Positions 25,689-32,708 of a DNA stretch of 32,708 nt are shown here, one piece after another. A program made the position numbers and the translations under genes. A model generated the notes under the pieces. That model ran no database searches, was not told the origin of the DNA, and saw only the letters and a program-made list of their open reading frames with translations. How positions within the stretch are numbered: the first letter of the stretch is position 1; each line of letters starts with the position of its first letter. This DNA is from Allobosea vaviloviae (GTDB lineage Bacteria; Pseudomonadota; Alphaproteobacteria; Rhizobiales; Beijerinckiaceae). The stretch covers positions 1 to 32,708 of the forward strand of contig NZ_LGSZ01000058.1 of the NCBI RefSeq assembly GCF_001298265.1, in the 5' to 3' direction.

Positions 25689-26819
25689 ATGAGGCGTCTC
25701 GGCGGCGGCCTCTTCGCCTTCAGCTACACGCTTTTGTTCTTCCTGTTCCTGTTCGGCCCGCTGGTCATCATGGTGATCACGGCCTTCAACTCCTCGGCCT
25801 TTCCGCGCGTGGTGCCCTGGGAGTGCTTCACCACCGACTGGTTCGGCGTGCTCGTCCGCAACGAGCGGCTGATGACGGGCTTGTGGACCAGCCTGGCGAT
25901 CGGCCTCGCCGTGGTCGCGATCGCGGTACCCTTTGGACTGGCGGGTGCGCTCGCGCTCGCCGATATCGGGCCGCGCCTGCGGGCCGGGCTCTATGCGGTG
26001 CTGATCACGCCGATCCTGATCCCCGGCGTCGTGCTCGGCATCTCCACCATCGTGTTCTGGAGCTATGTCGGGCGCAAACTGGGCGCCGGCTACGACACGG
26101 TCTTCTTCAACGGCCTGTTCCTGACCCTGCTCGGGCAGGTCGCCTTCATCGCCTCCTATGCGATGCTGATCCTCAGCGCACGCCTCCAGCGCTTCGACCC
26201 GACGCTGACCGAGGCCGCGCTCGACCTCGGCGCGACGCCGGGCCAGGCCTTCCGCAAGATCCTTCTGCCCTTCCTCAAGCCGGCTCTGGGTTCGGCCGCC
26301 TTCATCACCTTCCTGGCGTCCTTCGAGAACTACAACACCACGGTCTTCACCATCCTCGCGGGCAACACCTTCACAACGGCGCTCGCCTCCAAGATCCGGC
26401 TCGGCACCGATCCCTCGCTCTCGGCGCTCGCCGTCATCATCATCGCGGTCACGCTGATCGGCGCGATGGTGCAGGAGGCCCATCACCGCCGTCGCGCCCT
26501 GCTGGCCGGCGGCAGGCCGGAACGCTCCTGGCTCTACGCCAATCCGCTGACGCGGCTTCTGACCCATCCCGCCGCGATCCTGCTGATCCTGCTCGCCTGC
26601 GCCAGCGCCATCGTCTGGCAGGCCAGCCATCACGACGCGCAGGCCTGCCGCGCCGATATCCTGAGCGAGAAGCAGCGCCTTCAGGAAAAACTGCTGCAGG
26701 AGCAGCAGCAGCGCATGCAGCAGCGCCAGACCGAAACGCCAGCCGCGCCGGCAGCCCCGAGCAACAACCCCTCACCCTTCGGCGGCGCCTTCAACCCCGG
26801 CTCGCTCGCGCCGAAATGA
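25689..26819 (+). CDS. ABC transporter permease, PotC-type, with C-terminal Gln-rich tail
   Basis: The 376-residue protein starts like PotC: TM1 FSYTLLFFLFLFGPLVIMVI, the periplasmic TAFNSSAFPRVVPWECFTTDW segment and a six-helix permease domain with the EAA loop EAALDLGATPGQAFRKILLP. PotC-like permeases normally end at about 270-280 residues. Here about 100 residues follow: a linker, an extra TM helix (HPAAILLILLACASAIVWQ), then a charged coiled-coil-like and Gln-rich segment (EKQRLQEKLLQEQQQRMQQR) and a Pro/Asn-rich end. The addition is in frame and uninterrupted, so it seems real rather than a sequencing slip. Its role is unknown. It is the last gene of the operon and converges with dctM, with 10 bp between the stops. 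Confidence 0.9.
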   Translation: MRRLGGGLFAFSYTLLFFLFLFGPLVIMVITAFNSSAFPRVVPWECFTTDWFGVLVRNERLMTGLWTSLAIGLAVVAIAVPFGLAGALALADIGPRLRAGLYAVLITPILIPGVVLGISTIVFWSYVGRKLGAGYDTVFFNGLFLTLLGQVAFIASYAMLILSARLQRFDPTLTEAALDLGATPGQAFRKILLPFLKPALGSAAFITFLASFENYNTTVFTILAGNTFTTALASKIRLGTDPSLSALAVIIIAVTLIGAMVQEAHHRRRALLAGGRPERSWLYANPLTRLLTHPAAILLILLACASAIVWQASHHDAQACRADILSEKQRLQEKLLQEQQQRMQQRQTETPAAPAAPSNNPSPFGGAFNPGSLAPK

Positions 26820-26829
26820 CGCCTTAGCC

Positions 26830-28116
26830 TCAGCGCCCCATCACCAGATTGGGCAGCCAGGTCGTCAGCGGCGGCCACAAGGTGATGGCGACGAGCACAG
26901 CCAGCAGCGGCATCAGCCAGGGCACGATCGCCCGCGACATCGACTCGAAGCTGATATTGGCGACCTTGGCGGTGACGAAGAGCACGACGCCGACCGGCGG
27001 CGTGATCGTCCCGATCATCAGGTTGAGCACGAAGATCAGCCCGAACTGGATCGGGTCGATGCCGAACTGCGCCGCGGCCGGCGTCAGGATCGGGATCAGG
27101 ATCAGCATGGCGGCGAGCGCCTCCATGAAGCAGCCGACGAAGAGCAGCAGCAGGTTGACGATCAGCAGGAACATCAGCGGGTTGCCGGCGAGATCGACCA
27201 GCATCGGGCCGACCGTCTGCGGGATGCGCGAGATCGACAGGCACCAGCCGAGCGCGGCCGCCGTCATCACCAGCGCCAGCACGACGCCGGTGGTCTCGAC
27301 CGTCTGCACGACGAGCTCCGGCAGATCGTCGAGATCGAAGCTGCGATAGACGAAGAGGCCGAGCACCAGCGCATAGGCCGTGGCGACCGCAGCGGCTTCC
27401 GTCGGCGTGAAGATGCCGGCCATCATCCCGCCGAACAGGATCACCGGCGTCATCAGCGCCCAATGCGCCTCCTTGTAGGCGACCCAGAGCTGCGCCGCTC
27501 CCGGGAAGAGATGGCGCGGCAGGTCGCGCTTCTTGGCGACATGCACGACCATCGCCATCAGCGCGCCAGCCATCAGCAGGCCCGGGATGACGCCGGCGAG
27601 GAACAGCCCGCCGATCGAGACATCCGCCGAGACGCCGTAGATCACCATCGGCAGCGAGGGCGGGATGATCGGGCCGATCGTTGCCGAGGCCGCCGTGATC
27701 GCCGCCGCCGTCTCGGCGTCGTAGCCCTCGTCCTTCATCGCCTTGATCTCGAGCGTGCCGACGCCGCCGGCATCGGCCACCGCCGAGCCCGACATCCCTG
27801 CGAAGATCACGCTGGCGAGGATGTTGGCGTGGCACAGGCCACCGCGCAGCCAGCCGACGCAGGCCGTGGCGAAGGCGAAGATCCGGTCGGTGATCCCCGC
27901 CGAGTTCATGATGTTGCCCATCAGGATGAACAGCGGCGCCGCCAGCAACGGGAAGGAATTGGCGGATTGCGCGATCTTCTGCGGCACGATCCCCAGCGGG
28001 AAGCCGCCCAGGAAGGCAAAGGCGATCGCCGCCAGCCCCATCGAGACGAACAGCGGCACGCCGATCAAAAGCGCGGCGAACCAGACCGGCAGGATCTGCA
28101 GCATGATCGTGGTCAT
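26830..28116 (-). CDS. dctM: TRAP transporter large permease DctM
   Basis: This 428-residue, highly hydrophobic protein of 11-12 TM helices is the Na+-coupled transport subunit of a tripartite ATP-independent periplasmic (TRAP) transporter. Family features seen are FPLLAAPLFILMGNIMNSAGIT, FAGMSGSAVADAGGVGTLEI, ATIGPIIPPSLPMVIYG and the C-terminal LMIGTITPPVGVVLF. The start is the ATG at 28116, which overlaps the dctQ stop by 4 bases (ATGA); a longer frame to 28437 only translates dctQ out of frame. The substrate is set by DctP and is not known. It is the last gene of the aldolase-GntR-TRAP group. Confidence 0.95.
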   Translation of the reverse strand: MTTIMLQILPVWFAALLIGVPLFVSMGLAAIAFAFLGGFPLGIVPQKIAQSANSFPLLAAPLFILMGNIMNSAGITDRIFAFATACVGWLRGGLCHANILASVIFAGMSGSAVADAGGVGTLEIKAMKDEGYDAETAAAITAASATIGPIIPPSLPMVIYGVSADVSIGGLFLAGVIPGLLMAGALMAMVVHVAKKRDLPRHLFPGAAQLWVAYKEAHWALMTPVILFGGMMAGIFTPTEAAAVATAYALVLGLFVYRSFDLDDLPELVVQTVETTGVVLALVMTAAALGWCLSISRIPQTVGPMLVDLAGNPLMFLLIVNLLLLFVGCFMEALAAMLILIPILTPAAAQFGIDPIQFGLIFVLNLMIGTITPPVGVVLFVTAKVANISFESMSRAIVPWLMPLLAVLVAITLWPPLTTWLPNLVMGR

Positions 28117-28610
28117 AGCGGCTGGCTTCCGGGTTCGGGCGCGGTGAACCGGCGGCCCGCCACCACATCGGCGATCTCGGCTGCGGCCTGCAGGATCAGC
28201 GCGAGGCCGGCCAGGGGCATGACGATGTAAAGCGCCGCGCTCGACACCGGCAGCGCGATCGACTCGACATCCCAGTTGCGCTCGATCAGCCCGTAGGAAT
28301 AGCGGATCAGGACGGCTGCGAAGACGATGATCGCGGCCTGCGTGACGATCTCCAGCACGCGTCCAGCGCCCTCGGGCAGCTTGTCGGCGAAGACCGTGAT
28401 GCGGATATGCGAGCGCCGCCTTGCCGCGATGATCCACCCGACGAAGCCGGTCCAGACCAAAAGGTATTGCGCGAGCTCGTCGGTCCAGGCCAGCGGCGCA
28501 TTGAGCTGGCGCGACAGCACGCCGAGCAGCACCGCGACCAGCAGCGACAGCAGCAGCGCCACGGCGGCATAGCGCACGATGCGGTCGGAGAGGTGGAGGA
28601 GGGATTTCAA
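28113..28610 (-). CDS. dctQ: TRAP transporter small permease DctQ
   Basis: This 165-residue membrane protein has four TM helices (about 13-35, 48-66, 85-108, 130-150) and the DctQ signature WTDELAQYLLVWTGFVGWIIA and RRRSHIRITVFADKLP. I choose a TTG start at 28610 because GAGG lies 8 bases upstream and the product then begins like other DctQ proteins. An ATG at 28655 in the same frame would add 15 residues but has no ribosome site and lies in a palindromic repeat. Its stop overlaps the dctM start by 4 bases. Confidence 0.85.
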   Translation of the reverse strand: MKSLLHLSDRIVRYAAVALLLSLLVAVLLGVLSRQLNAPLAWTDELAQYLLVWTGFVGWIIAARRRSHIRITVFADKLPEGAGRVLEIVTQAAIIVFAAVLIRYSYGLIERNWDVESIALPVSSAALYIVMPLAGLALILQAAAEIADVVAGRRFTAPEPGSQPL

Positions 28611-28648
28611 AGCATCAGCCTCATTGACGACGACCTCGATAAAATACG

Positions 28649-28748
28649 CGGTCATCCCGGGCGACCGAAGGGAGACCCGGGATCCATGCCGGAACAGTTC
28701 AGGCATGGATCCCGGATCGGCGCCGCTACGCGGCTTGTCCGGGACGAC
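28649..28748. repeat. Palindromic element between dctP and dctQ
   Basis: CGGTCATCCCGGGCGACC at one end and GGCTTGTCCGGGACGACC at the other, with GATCCATGCC and GGCATGGATC in the middle, form a large dyad related to the 7201-8399 array, in reversed order. It lies between the binding-protein gene and the two permease genes of the TRAP operon. Confidence 0.75.
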
Positions 28749-28773
28749 CCGGAGGTGGTGGAACCGCTTCAGC

Positions 28774-29769
28774 TCACAGCGCCGCCAGCGCGTCCCAGGT
28801 GCCCTTGCCCCATTTGCCCTCGAACTGCTTGGGCAGGGTGGCCAACACCGGCTTGGAGAAGCTCTCCAGATCCGGCTCTGTCACGCTCATTCCCGCAGCC
28901 TTCAGCGTCGCCACCAGGCTGCCCTCCTGGCTGGCGAGCTCGGCGTCCTGCCAGGTGACTCCATCAGTGATGGCGGCCTCCAGCAGGCTCCGGTCGGCAT
29001 CCTTCAGCCCCTTCCAGAATTCGCTGTTCACGATGACGAGGCGCGGCGTGATGATGTGGCCGGTCAGGATCAGGTGCTTCTGCACCTCCTGCAGCTTGGC
29101 GCTGTGGATCGTCGGCAGCGGGTTCTCCTGCCCGTCCACCGCGCCCTGGCTCAGCGCCAGATAGAGCTCGTTGAAGTTCACCGGCGTCGCCTTGGCGCCC
29201 CAGGCCTCGACCATGGCGCGGAAGGTATCGACCGGCGGCACCCGGAGCTTGAGACCGACGACGTCGGCTGCGCTCTTCACCGCCTTGGAGCCGGTGGTCA
29301 GGTGGCGCTTGCCGTAATAGGTCACGGCGGCCATGCGCATGCCGCGCTTCTTTTCGAGATCGGCGTTCATCTGGGTGAAGACCGGCGCCTTGGCGACCTT
29401 CGCCATGTGGGCGGCGTCGCGCCACAGATAGGGCGCCTCGACCACGGAGAGCTGCGGCAGGAAGGAGCCGAGCGCGGCCGCCCCGTCCGTCGTCATGGTC
29501 AGCGCGCCGGACGCCACGGATTCCATCATGTCCTTGCCGGAACCGAGCTGGCCGGCCGGGAAGGTCTGGATGTCGATGCGGCCGGAGGTCTTCTCCTTCA
29601 CCTGCTTGGCGATGCGCTCGACCATCTGCACCTGCGGATGGGTGGCGGGCAGCATCTCGCCCCAGCGCAGCACCGTCGCCTGTGCGCGCAGGATGGTCGG
29701 CATGGCGATGGCCCCGCCAGCGAGAGCGGCAGAACCTGCAAGAAAGTCACGTTTGGAAATCCTGGTCAT
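28774..29769 (-). CDS. dctP: TRAP transporter substrate-binding protein DctP
   Basis: This 331-residue exported protein has an N-terminal signal with a twin-arginine-like SKRDFLAG (Lys in place of the first Arg) and a hydrophobic Ala/Gly-rich stretch, cut near LRAQA. The DctP fold shows LRWGEMLPATHPQ, FPAGQLGSGKDMMESV, the conserved GLKLRVPPVDTFRAMVEAWGAKATPVNF carboxylate-binding region, and ALSQGAVDGQENPLPTI. The Arg in KLRVP is the usual ligand for a substrate carboxylate, so an organic or sugar acid is likely. The start is the ATG at 29769, with a strong GGAGGG ribosome site 7 bases upstream. It follows the GntR gene by 78 bp. Confidence 0.94.
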   Translation of the reverse strand: MTRISKRDFLAGSAALAGGAIAMPTILRAQATVLRWGEMLPATHPQVQMVERIAKQVKEKTSGRIDIQTFPAGQLGSGKDMMESVASGALTMTTDGAAALGSFLPQLSVVEAPYLWRDAAHMAKVAKAPVFTQMNADLEKKRGMRMAAVTYYGKRHLTTGSKAVKSAADVVGLKLRVPPVDTFRAMVEAWGAKATPVNFNELYLALSQGAVDGQENPLPTIHSAKLQEVQKHLILTGHIITPRLVIVNSEFWKGLKDADRSLLEAAITDGVTWQDAELASQEGSLVATLKAAGMSVTEPDLESFSKPVLATLPKQFEGKWGKGTWDALAAL

Positions 29770-29847
29770 GGTCGTTTCCCTCCGGGCTACGGCCGGTTTG
29801 CCCGGCTCGTTGCGATGGTCTCGATCGTCGTCGTTCTGTGGGCGTCG

Positions 29848-30525
29848 TCAGTAACTCATCGCCCGCGTGCGGGCGTTGCCGATATGGATGCTCATTTCCT
29901 CCGCCGCGCGGATCGGGTCGCGGGCCTCGATCGCAGTGATGATCTTGAGGTGGTCGCGCATCACCGGGACCAGAATATGGTTCTGGATGCGGGTCTCGTA
30001 TTGCCGGATCAGCCGGATCTTCAGCCAGGTGACGCGGAAGGCCTTGGAGACGATGTCGTTGTCGAGATGATCGATGATCGCCTCGTGCATCAGCCGGTCG
30101 GTGTCCTCCGCGTCCTCGATCAGGGTCTCGTCGCCGCCGGCCTCGGCCCGCGCGATGATCGCCTCGTGCCGCGCGCGCTGCTCGGCGATCTCGTCATCGG
30201 TCGCGTTGGCGGCATAGAGCGCGGTCGCCTCCTTTTCGAGGAAGAGCCGGAACTGGAAGGCGTTGCGGATCAGGTTGAGGTCGACATGGGCGACCTGCAT
30301 GCCCCGCTGCGGCACCGTCTTGATCAGCCCCTCGGCCTCGAGCCGCGGGATCAGCTCGCGGATCGCGCCCAGCGGCAGGCCGGTGAGCGCGACGAGCTCG
30401 CGCTGCGTCACGAACTGGCCCGGCTTGATCTCGCGCGCCAGCAGCCGCTCGGTGAAGGAGGCGTAGGCGCGCTCCCTCAGCTTGAGCGGCTCAGCCTCGC
30501 GGGGCTCGGAGTCGGGCTGGTTCAA
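29848..30525 (-). CDS. GntR-family transcriptional regulator, FCD (FadR-like) type
   Basis: This 225-residue regulator has an N-terminal winged helix (about 17-85: LRERAYASFTERLLAREIKPGQ, TQRELVALTGLPLGAIRELIPRLEAEGLIKTVPQRG) and an all-helical FCD ligand-binding domain (about 95-215: FRLFLEKEATALYA, DRLMHEAIIDHLDND, and a C-terminal AEEMSIHIGNAR with a metal-binding His). The longer frame to 30669 would run into dapA, so I take a TTG at 30525 with CAGGGA 9 bases upstream, 25 bp after the dapA stop. It probably controls its own operon by binding the dyad before dapA, with release by the substrate or product of the aldolase. Confidence 0.88.
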   Translation of the reverse strand: MNQPDSEPREAEPLKLRERAYASFTERLLAREIKPGQFVTQRELVALTGLPLGAIRELIPRLEAEGLIKTVPQRGMQVAHVDLNLIRNAFQFRLFLEKEATALYAANATDDEIAEQRARHEAIIARAEAGGDETLIEDAEDTDRLMHEAIIDHLDNDIVSKAFRVTWLKIRLIRQYETRIQNHILVPVMRDHLKIITAIEARDPIRAAEEMSIHIGNARTRAMSY

Positions 30526-30550
30526 GACGTCGTTCCCTGTCAGGCGCCCC

Positions 30551-31447
30551 TCAGGCGGCCTTTGCCATCGTGATTCTGTCGAACGCCGCGAAGAGCCGCT
30601 GCCGCGTCCCCTCGTCGAGCGCCTCCAACGGCGCGCGCATCGCGCCATAGCCGGAATCGCCATGCACATGCCCGACCAGCGCCTTCACCGAAGCCAGCAC
30701 CGGATGCGAGCAGATCTCGTCGACCAACGCATTCACCACGGGGGAGTCCTTGCCCTCATAGACCATCGGCCGCAGCAGCTGCGGCACGAGATTGGCGACG
30801 CCGCAGATCGAGCCCTGGGCGCCGTTGCGAACCGCCTTGGCCAGCTGGCGCTCGTCGCCGACGAGGATGGCGAGCTCGCCATGCGCCTTCAGCAGCGCTT
30901 CGGTGTTGGCGTAGCTGCCCGAGGAATCCTTCACGCCGGCAACGATGCCGGGAAACGCCGTCTTCAGCCGCTGGACCAGGTCGATGCTGATGGCGACGGC
31001 GGTCACGGAGGGGATGTGGTAGAGGATGACGTTGCGAACGGACGCGTCAAGCTGTTCGAAATACTGCGAGAACCAGCGATAGAGACCCTCGTCGCTGACG
31101 CCCTTGAAATAGAAGGGCGGCGCCAAAAGCAGGCCCTTGGCCCCGGCGTCGAGCGCCAGCCGGCCCTGCTCGACAGCCTCGTGCAGCGAGGACGCGGCAA
31201 TGCCGGCATAGATCTGCCTGGCCGGATCGATGCCGGCGCCGATCAGCGCCCCCATCATCGCGCCGCGCGCGGGCAGGCCGAGCGCCGCGCCCTCGCCGGT
31301 GGTGCCAAACAGCGTGACGCTGTCGCAGCCTTCCGCCAGCACATGCCGCGCATGCTTGACCAACCGCGGCAGGTCGACGGCGCCGCCCTCTCGCATCGGG
31401 GTGGTGATGGCGCAGGAAAGGCCGAAGCGGTTGGGATCGATGCTCAT
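30551..31447 (-). CDS. Dihydrodipicolinate synthase/N-acetylneuraminate lyase family aldolase
   Basis: The 298-residue TIM-barrel aldolase has class I Schiff-base features: GTTGEGAALGL (pyruvate carboxylate site), the catalytic Tyr in VILYHIPSVTAVAIS and the Schiff-base Lys in VAGVKDSSGSYAN. Length is normal for the family. Biosynthetic DapA is usually found away from transporters. Here the gene is first in an operon with a GntR/FCD regulator and a TRAP transporter, so a catabolic aldolase acting on a 2-keto-3-deoxy sugar acid or a related keto acid is more likely. The start is the ATG at 31447; the ribosome site is weak. A predicted promoter and dyad lie 26-63 bp upstream. Confidence 0.88.
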   Translation of the reverse strand: MSIDPNRFGLSCAITTPMREGGAVDLPRLVKHARHVLAEGCDSVTLFGTTGEGAALGLPARGAMMGALIGAGIDPARQIYAGIAASSLHEAVEQGRLALDAGAKGLLLAPPFYFKGVSDEGLYRWFSQYFEQLDASVRNVILYHIPSVTAVAISIDLVQRLKTAFPGIVAGVKDSSGSYANTEALLKAHGELAILVGDERQLAKAVRNGAQGSICGVANLVPQLLRPMVYEGKDSPVVNALVDEICSHPVLASVKALVGHVHGDSGYGAMRAPLEALDEGTRQRLFAAFDRITMAKAA

Positions 31448-31472
31448 GGAGGTCGTCTTTCAGGACAGTGAG

Positions 31473-31487
31473 ATGTCTGACATGTTA
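31473..31487. promoter_or_regulatory. Candidate operator for the GntR regulator
   Basis: ATGTCTGACAT (31473-31483) is a perfect 11-bp palindrome with a single central base. It overlaps a second near-palindrome, CTGACATGTTAG (31477-31488). Both cover the predicted -10 box of the dapA promoter. GntR/FCD regulators commonly bind short GT-N-AC type dyads at such positions. Confidence 0.45.
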
Positions 31488-31510
31488 GTCGGATGATACA
31501 GGTGGCACAA
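31482..31510 (-). promoter_or_regulatory. Predicted promoter of the dapA-gntR-dctPQM operon
   Basis: On the minus strand TTGTGC (31505-31510) and TAACAT (31482-31487) are spaced by exactly 17 bases, about 35 bp before the dapA ATG. The -10 lies inside the candidate operator. Confidence 0.5.
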
Positions 31511-31519
31511 GCACTTCGC

Positions 31520-31600
31520 CGTCATTGCGAGCGCAGCGAAGCAATCCAGGGAGACGTCGAGCGAGCGGCTCTGGATTGCTTCGCTGCGCTCGCAATGACG
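31520..31600. repeat. Palindromic element, CGTCATTGCGAG family
   Basis: CGTCATTGCGAGCGCAGCGA and TCGCTGCGCTCGCAATGACG are exact complements at the two ends. Inner arms AGCAATCC and GGATTGCT extend the pairing to over 25 bp. It lies between the ABC permease gene (stop 31612) and the dapA promoter and probably separates the two transcripts. Confidence 0.85.
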
Positions 31601-31611
31601 GGTTTGCGCGT

Positions 31612-32430
31612 TCAGCCATCCTTGAGCCCTCCCGCTGAGAGCCCGGCGACGATCTGGCGCTGCGCCAGCACCGTCACCAGGAGGACCGGCAGCGTCACCA
31701 AAAGCGCGGCGGCCGCCAGCGGTCCCCACGAAATCTGCTCGAAGGTCAGCGAGTTGTAGACGGCCGAGGGCAGCGTGCGGCTGTTCTTGCCGCCGAGCAC
31801 CACCGAGAAGATGAAGTTGTTCCAGGAGAAGATGAAGGCGAGGATGCCACCGACCGTGACGCCGGGCATCGCCAGCGGCAGCGCGACATGCCGGAAGGCC
31901 TGCCATGTCGAGGCGCCGTCGATGCGGGCGGCGTCTTCCAGCTCCATCGGAACATTCTCGAAATACCCGATCATGATCCAGACGATGATCGGGATGGTGA
32001 TGACCAGATGGGTGATCACCAGCGCGGAAATCGTGCCCACCATCCCCGTCATCTGGAACAGCAGGAAGAGCGGGATCAGATAGGACAAGGCCGGCGTCAT
32101 GCGCGCGACCAGGATCAGGATGGCGAACTTCGTCGCCTTGCCGCGCGCGATGCCGTAGCCGGCGGGCACCCCGACCGCGAGCCCGATCAAGACGGCGCCG
32201 CCGGTGACCAGGATCGAGTTCCAGAGATAGAGCGCGAAATTGTTCTGCGCAAAGACGTCGACATAGTTCTTCAGCGTCGGCGGATCGGGAATGAAGACCG
32301 GCGGGAAGGCGGTGTTGTCGAGTTCGTTCTTGAACGACAGCGAGATCATCCAGAGGAAGACCAGTACCGCCGGCGAGACCAGCACGAAGACGGAGGCGTA
32401 GAAGCCGAGCTTGGTGGCGAGGCGCTTCAT
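31612..32430 (-). CDS. Carbohydrate ABC transporter permease (MalG/UgpE type)
   Basis: This 272-residue inner-membrane protein has six TM helices and the CUT1-type layout: TM1 VLVSPAVLVFLWMISLSFKNE, a periplasmic segment with PPVFIPDPPTLKNYVDVF (typical of MalG-like proteins), and the EAA loop ELEDAARIDGASTWQAFRHVALP. It ends with QRQIVAGLSAGGLKDG, the usual C terminus of this group. Its partner permease, ATPase and binding-protein genes are expected upstream on this strand, but the window ends within 280 bp in repeat and homopolymer sequence. A sugar or polyol is the likely substrate; it may supply the same catabolic pathway as the adjacent aldolase operon, which is inferred. Confidence 0.93.
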   Translation of the reverse strand: MKRLATKLGFYASVFVLVSPAVLVFLWMISLSFKNELDNTAFPPVFIPDPPTLKNYVDVFAQNNFALYLWNSILVTGGAVLIGLAVGVPAGYGIARGKATKFAILILVARMTPALSYLIPLFLLFQMTGMVGTISALVITHLVITIPIIVWIMIGYFENVPMELEDAARIDGASTWQAFRHVALPLAMPGVTVGGILAFIFSWNNFIFSVVLGGKNSRTLPSAVYNSLTFEQISWGPLAAAALLVTLPVLLVTVLAQRQIVAGLSAGGLKDG

Positions 32431-32454
32431 GAGAAAGCCCTTGCCGTCATTGCG

Positions 32455-32708
<254 letters not shown>

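Noticed and set aside
30526..30669. Longer GntR start at 30669
   Set aside because: It would overlap the 3' end of the aldolase gene by over 100 bp and has no family similarity.

Overview
This window looks like a chromosomal contig from a high-G+C alphaproteobacterium. A Hyphomicrobiales (Rhizobiales) lineage such as Bosea would fit, but the genus is a guess. The evidence is the gene content and order (phoR-pstSCAB-phoU-phoB, TRAP and polyamine-type transporters), UvrB with a long N-terminal extension, an Irr-type iron box, and many dispersed palindromic repeats with arms such as CGTCATTCCGG and CGTCATTCTCGGG. Both window ends run into half copies of one repeat family followed by long poly-G/poly-C runs, so the ends are probably assembly breaks in a repeat.

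Layout. 1-310: repeat and low complexity. 311-1228 (-): PepSY membrane protein with a candidate iron-responsive operator. 1229-2697: no convincing protein gene, but palindromic repeats, a structured RNA candidate with a clear intrinsic terminator, and a promoter with dyads. 2698-3480 (+): an unknown, AT-richer accessory gene. 3586-4392: a DUF559 nuclease-like gene inside inverted repeats, with a 239-bp tandem duplication that leaves a pseudogene tail. 4423-7101 (-): uvrB. 7201-8399: six copies of a palindromic element around a small GIY-YIG gene. 8428-10687: a DUF2945 protein, an exported TPR protein and an HI0933-type flavoprotein.

10849-17527 (-): the whole phosphate regulon, transcribed phoR, pstS, pstC, pstA, pstB, phoU, phoB, with Pho boxes upstream of pstS. 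The predicted PhoR has no membrane segment. Divergent from phoR is a PPK2 polyphosphate kinase. Downstream of ppk2 comes the most interesting locus, 18680-26819 (+). A good Pho-box match precedes an SDR dehydrogenase, a TIGR03364-type FAD oxidoreductase (a family linked to aminoethylphosphonate catabolism), a phosphonate monoester hydrolase-like enzyme with a formylglycine motif, and a complete polyamine-type ABC transporter. I read this as a phosphate-starvation-induced system for importing and breaking down an organophosphonate, perhaps an ester or N-substituted aminophosphonate. The C-P cleaving enzyme is not in the window.

26830-31447 (-): a dapA-family aldolase, a GntR/FCD regulator and a TRAP transporter (dctPQM), with a predicted promoter and an overlapping operator in front of dapA. 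31612-32430 (-): the last permease of a sugar-type ABC transporter whose other genes lie beyond the contig edge. Palindromic repeats sit between the binding-protein gene and the remaining transporter genes in both the ABC and TRAP operons, and also between phoU and phoB.
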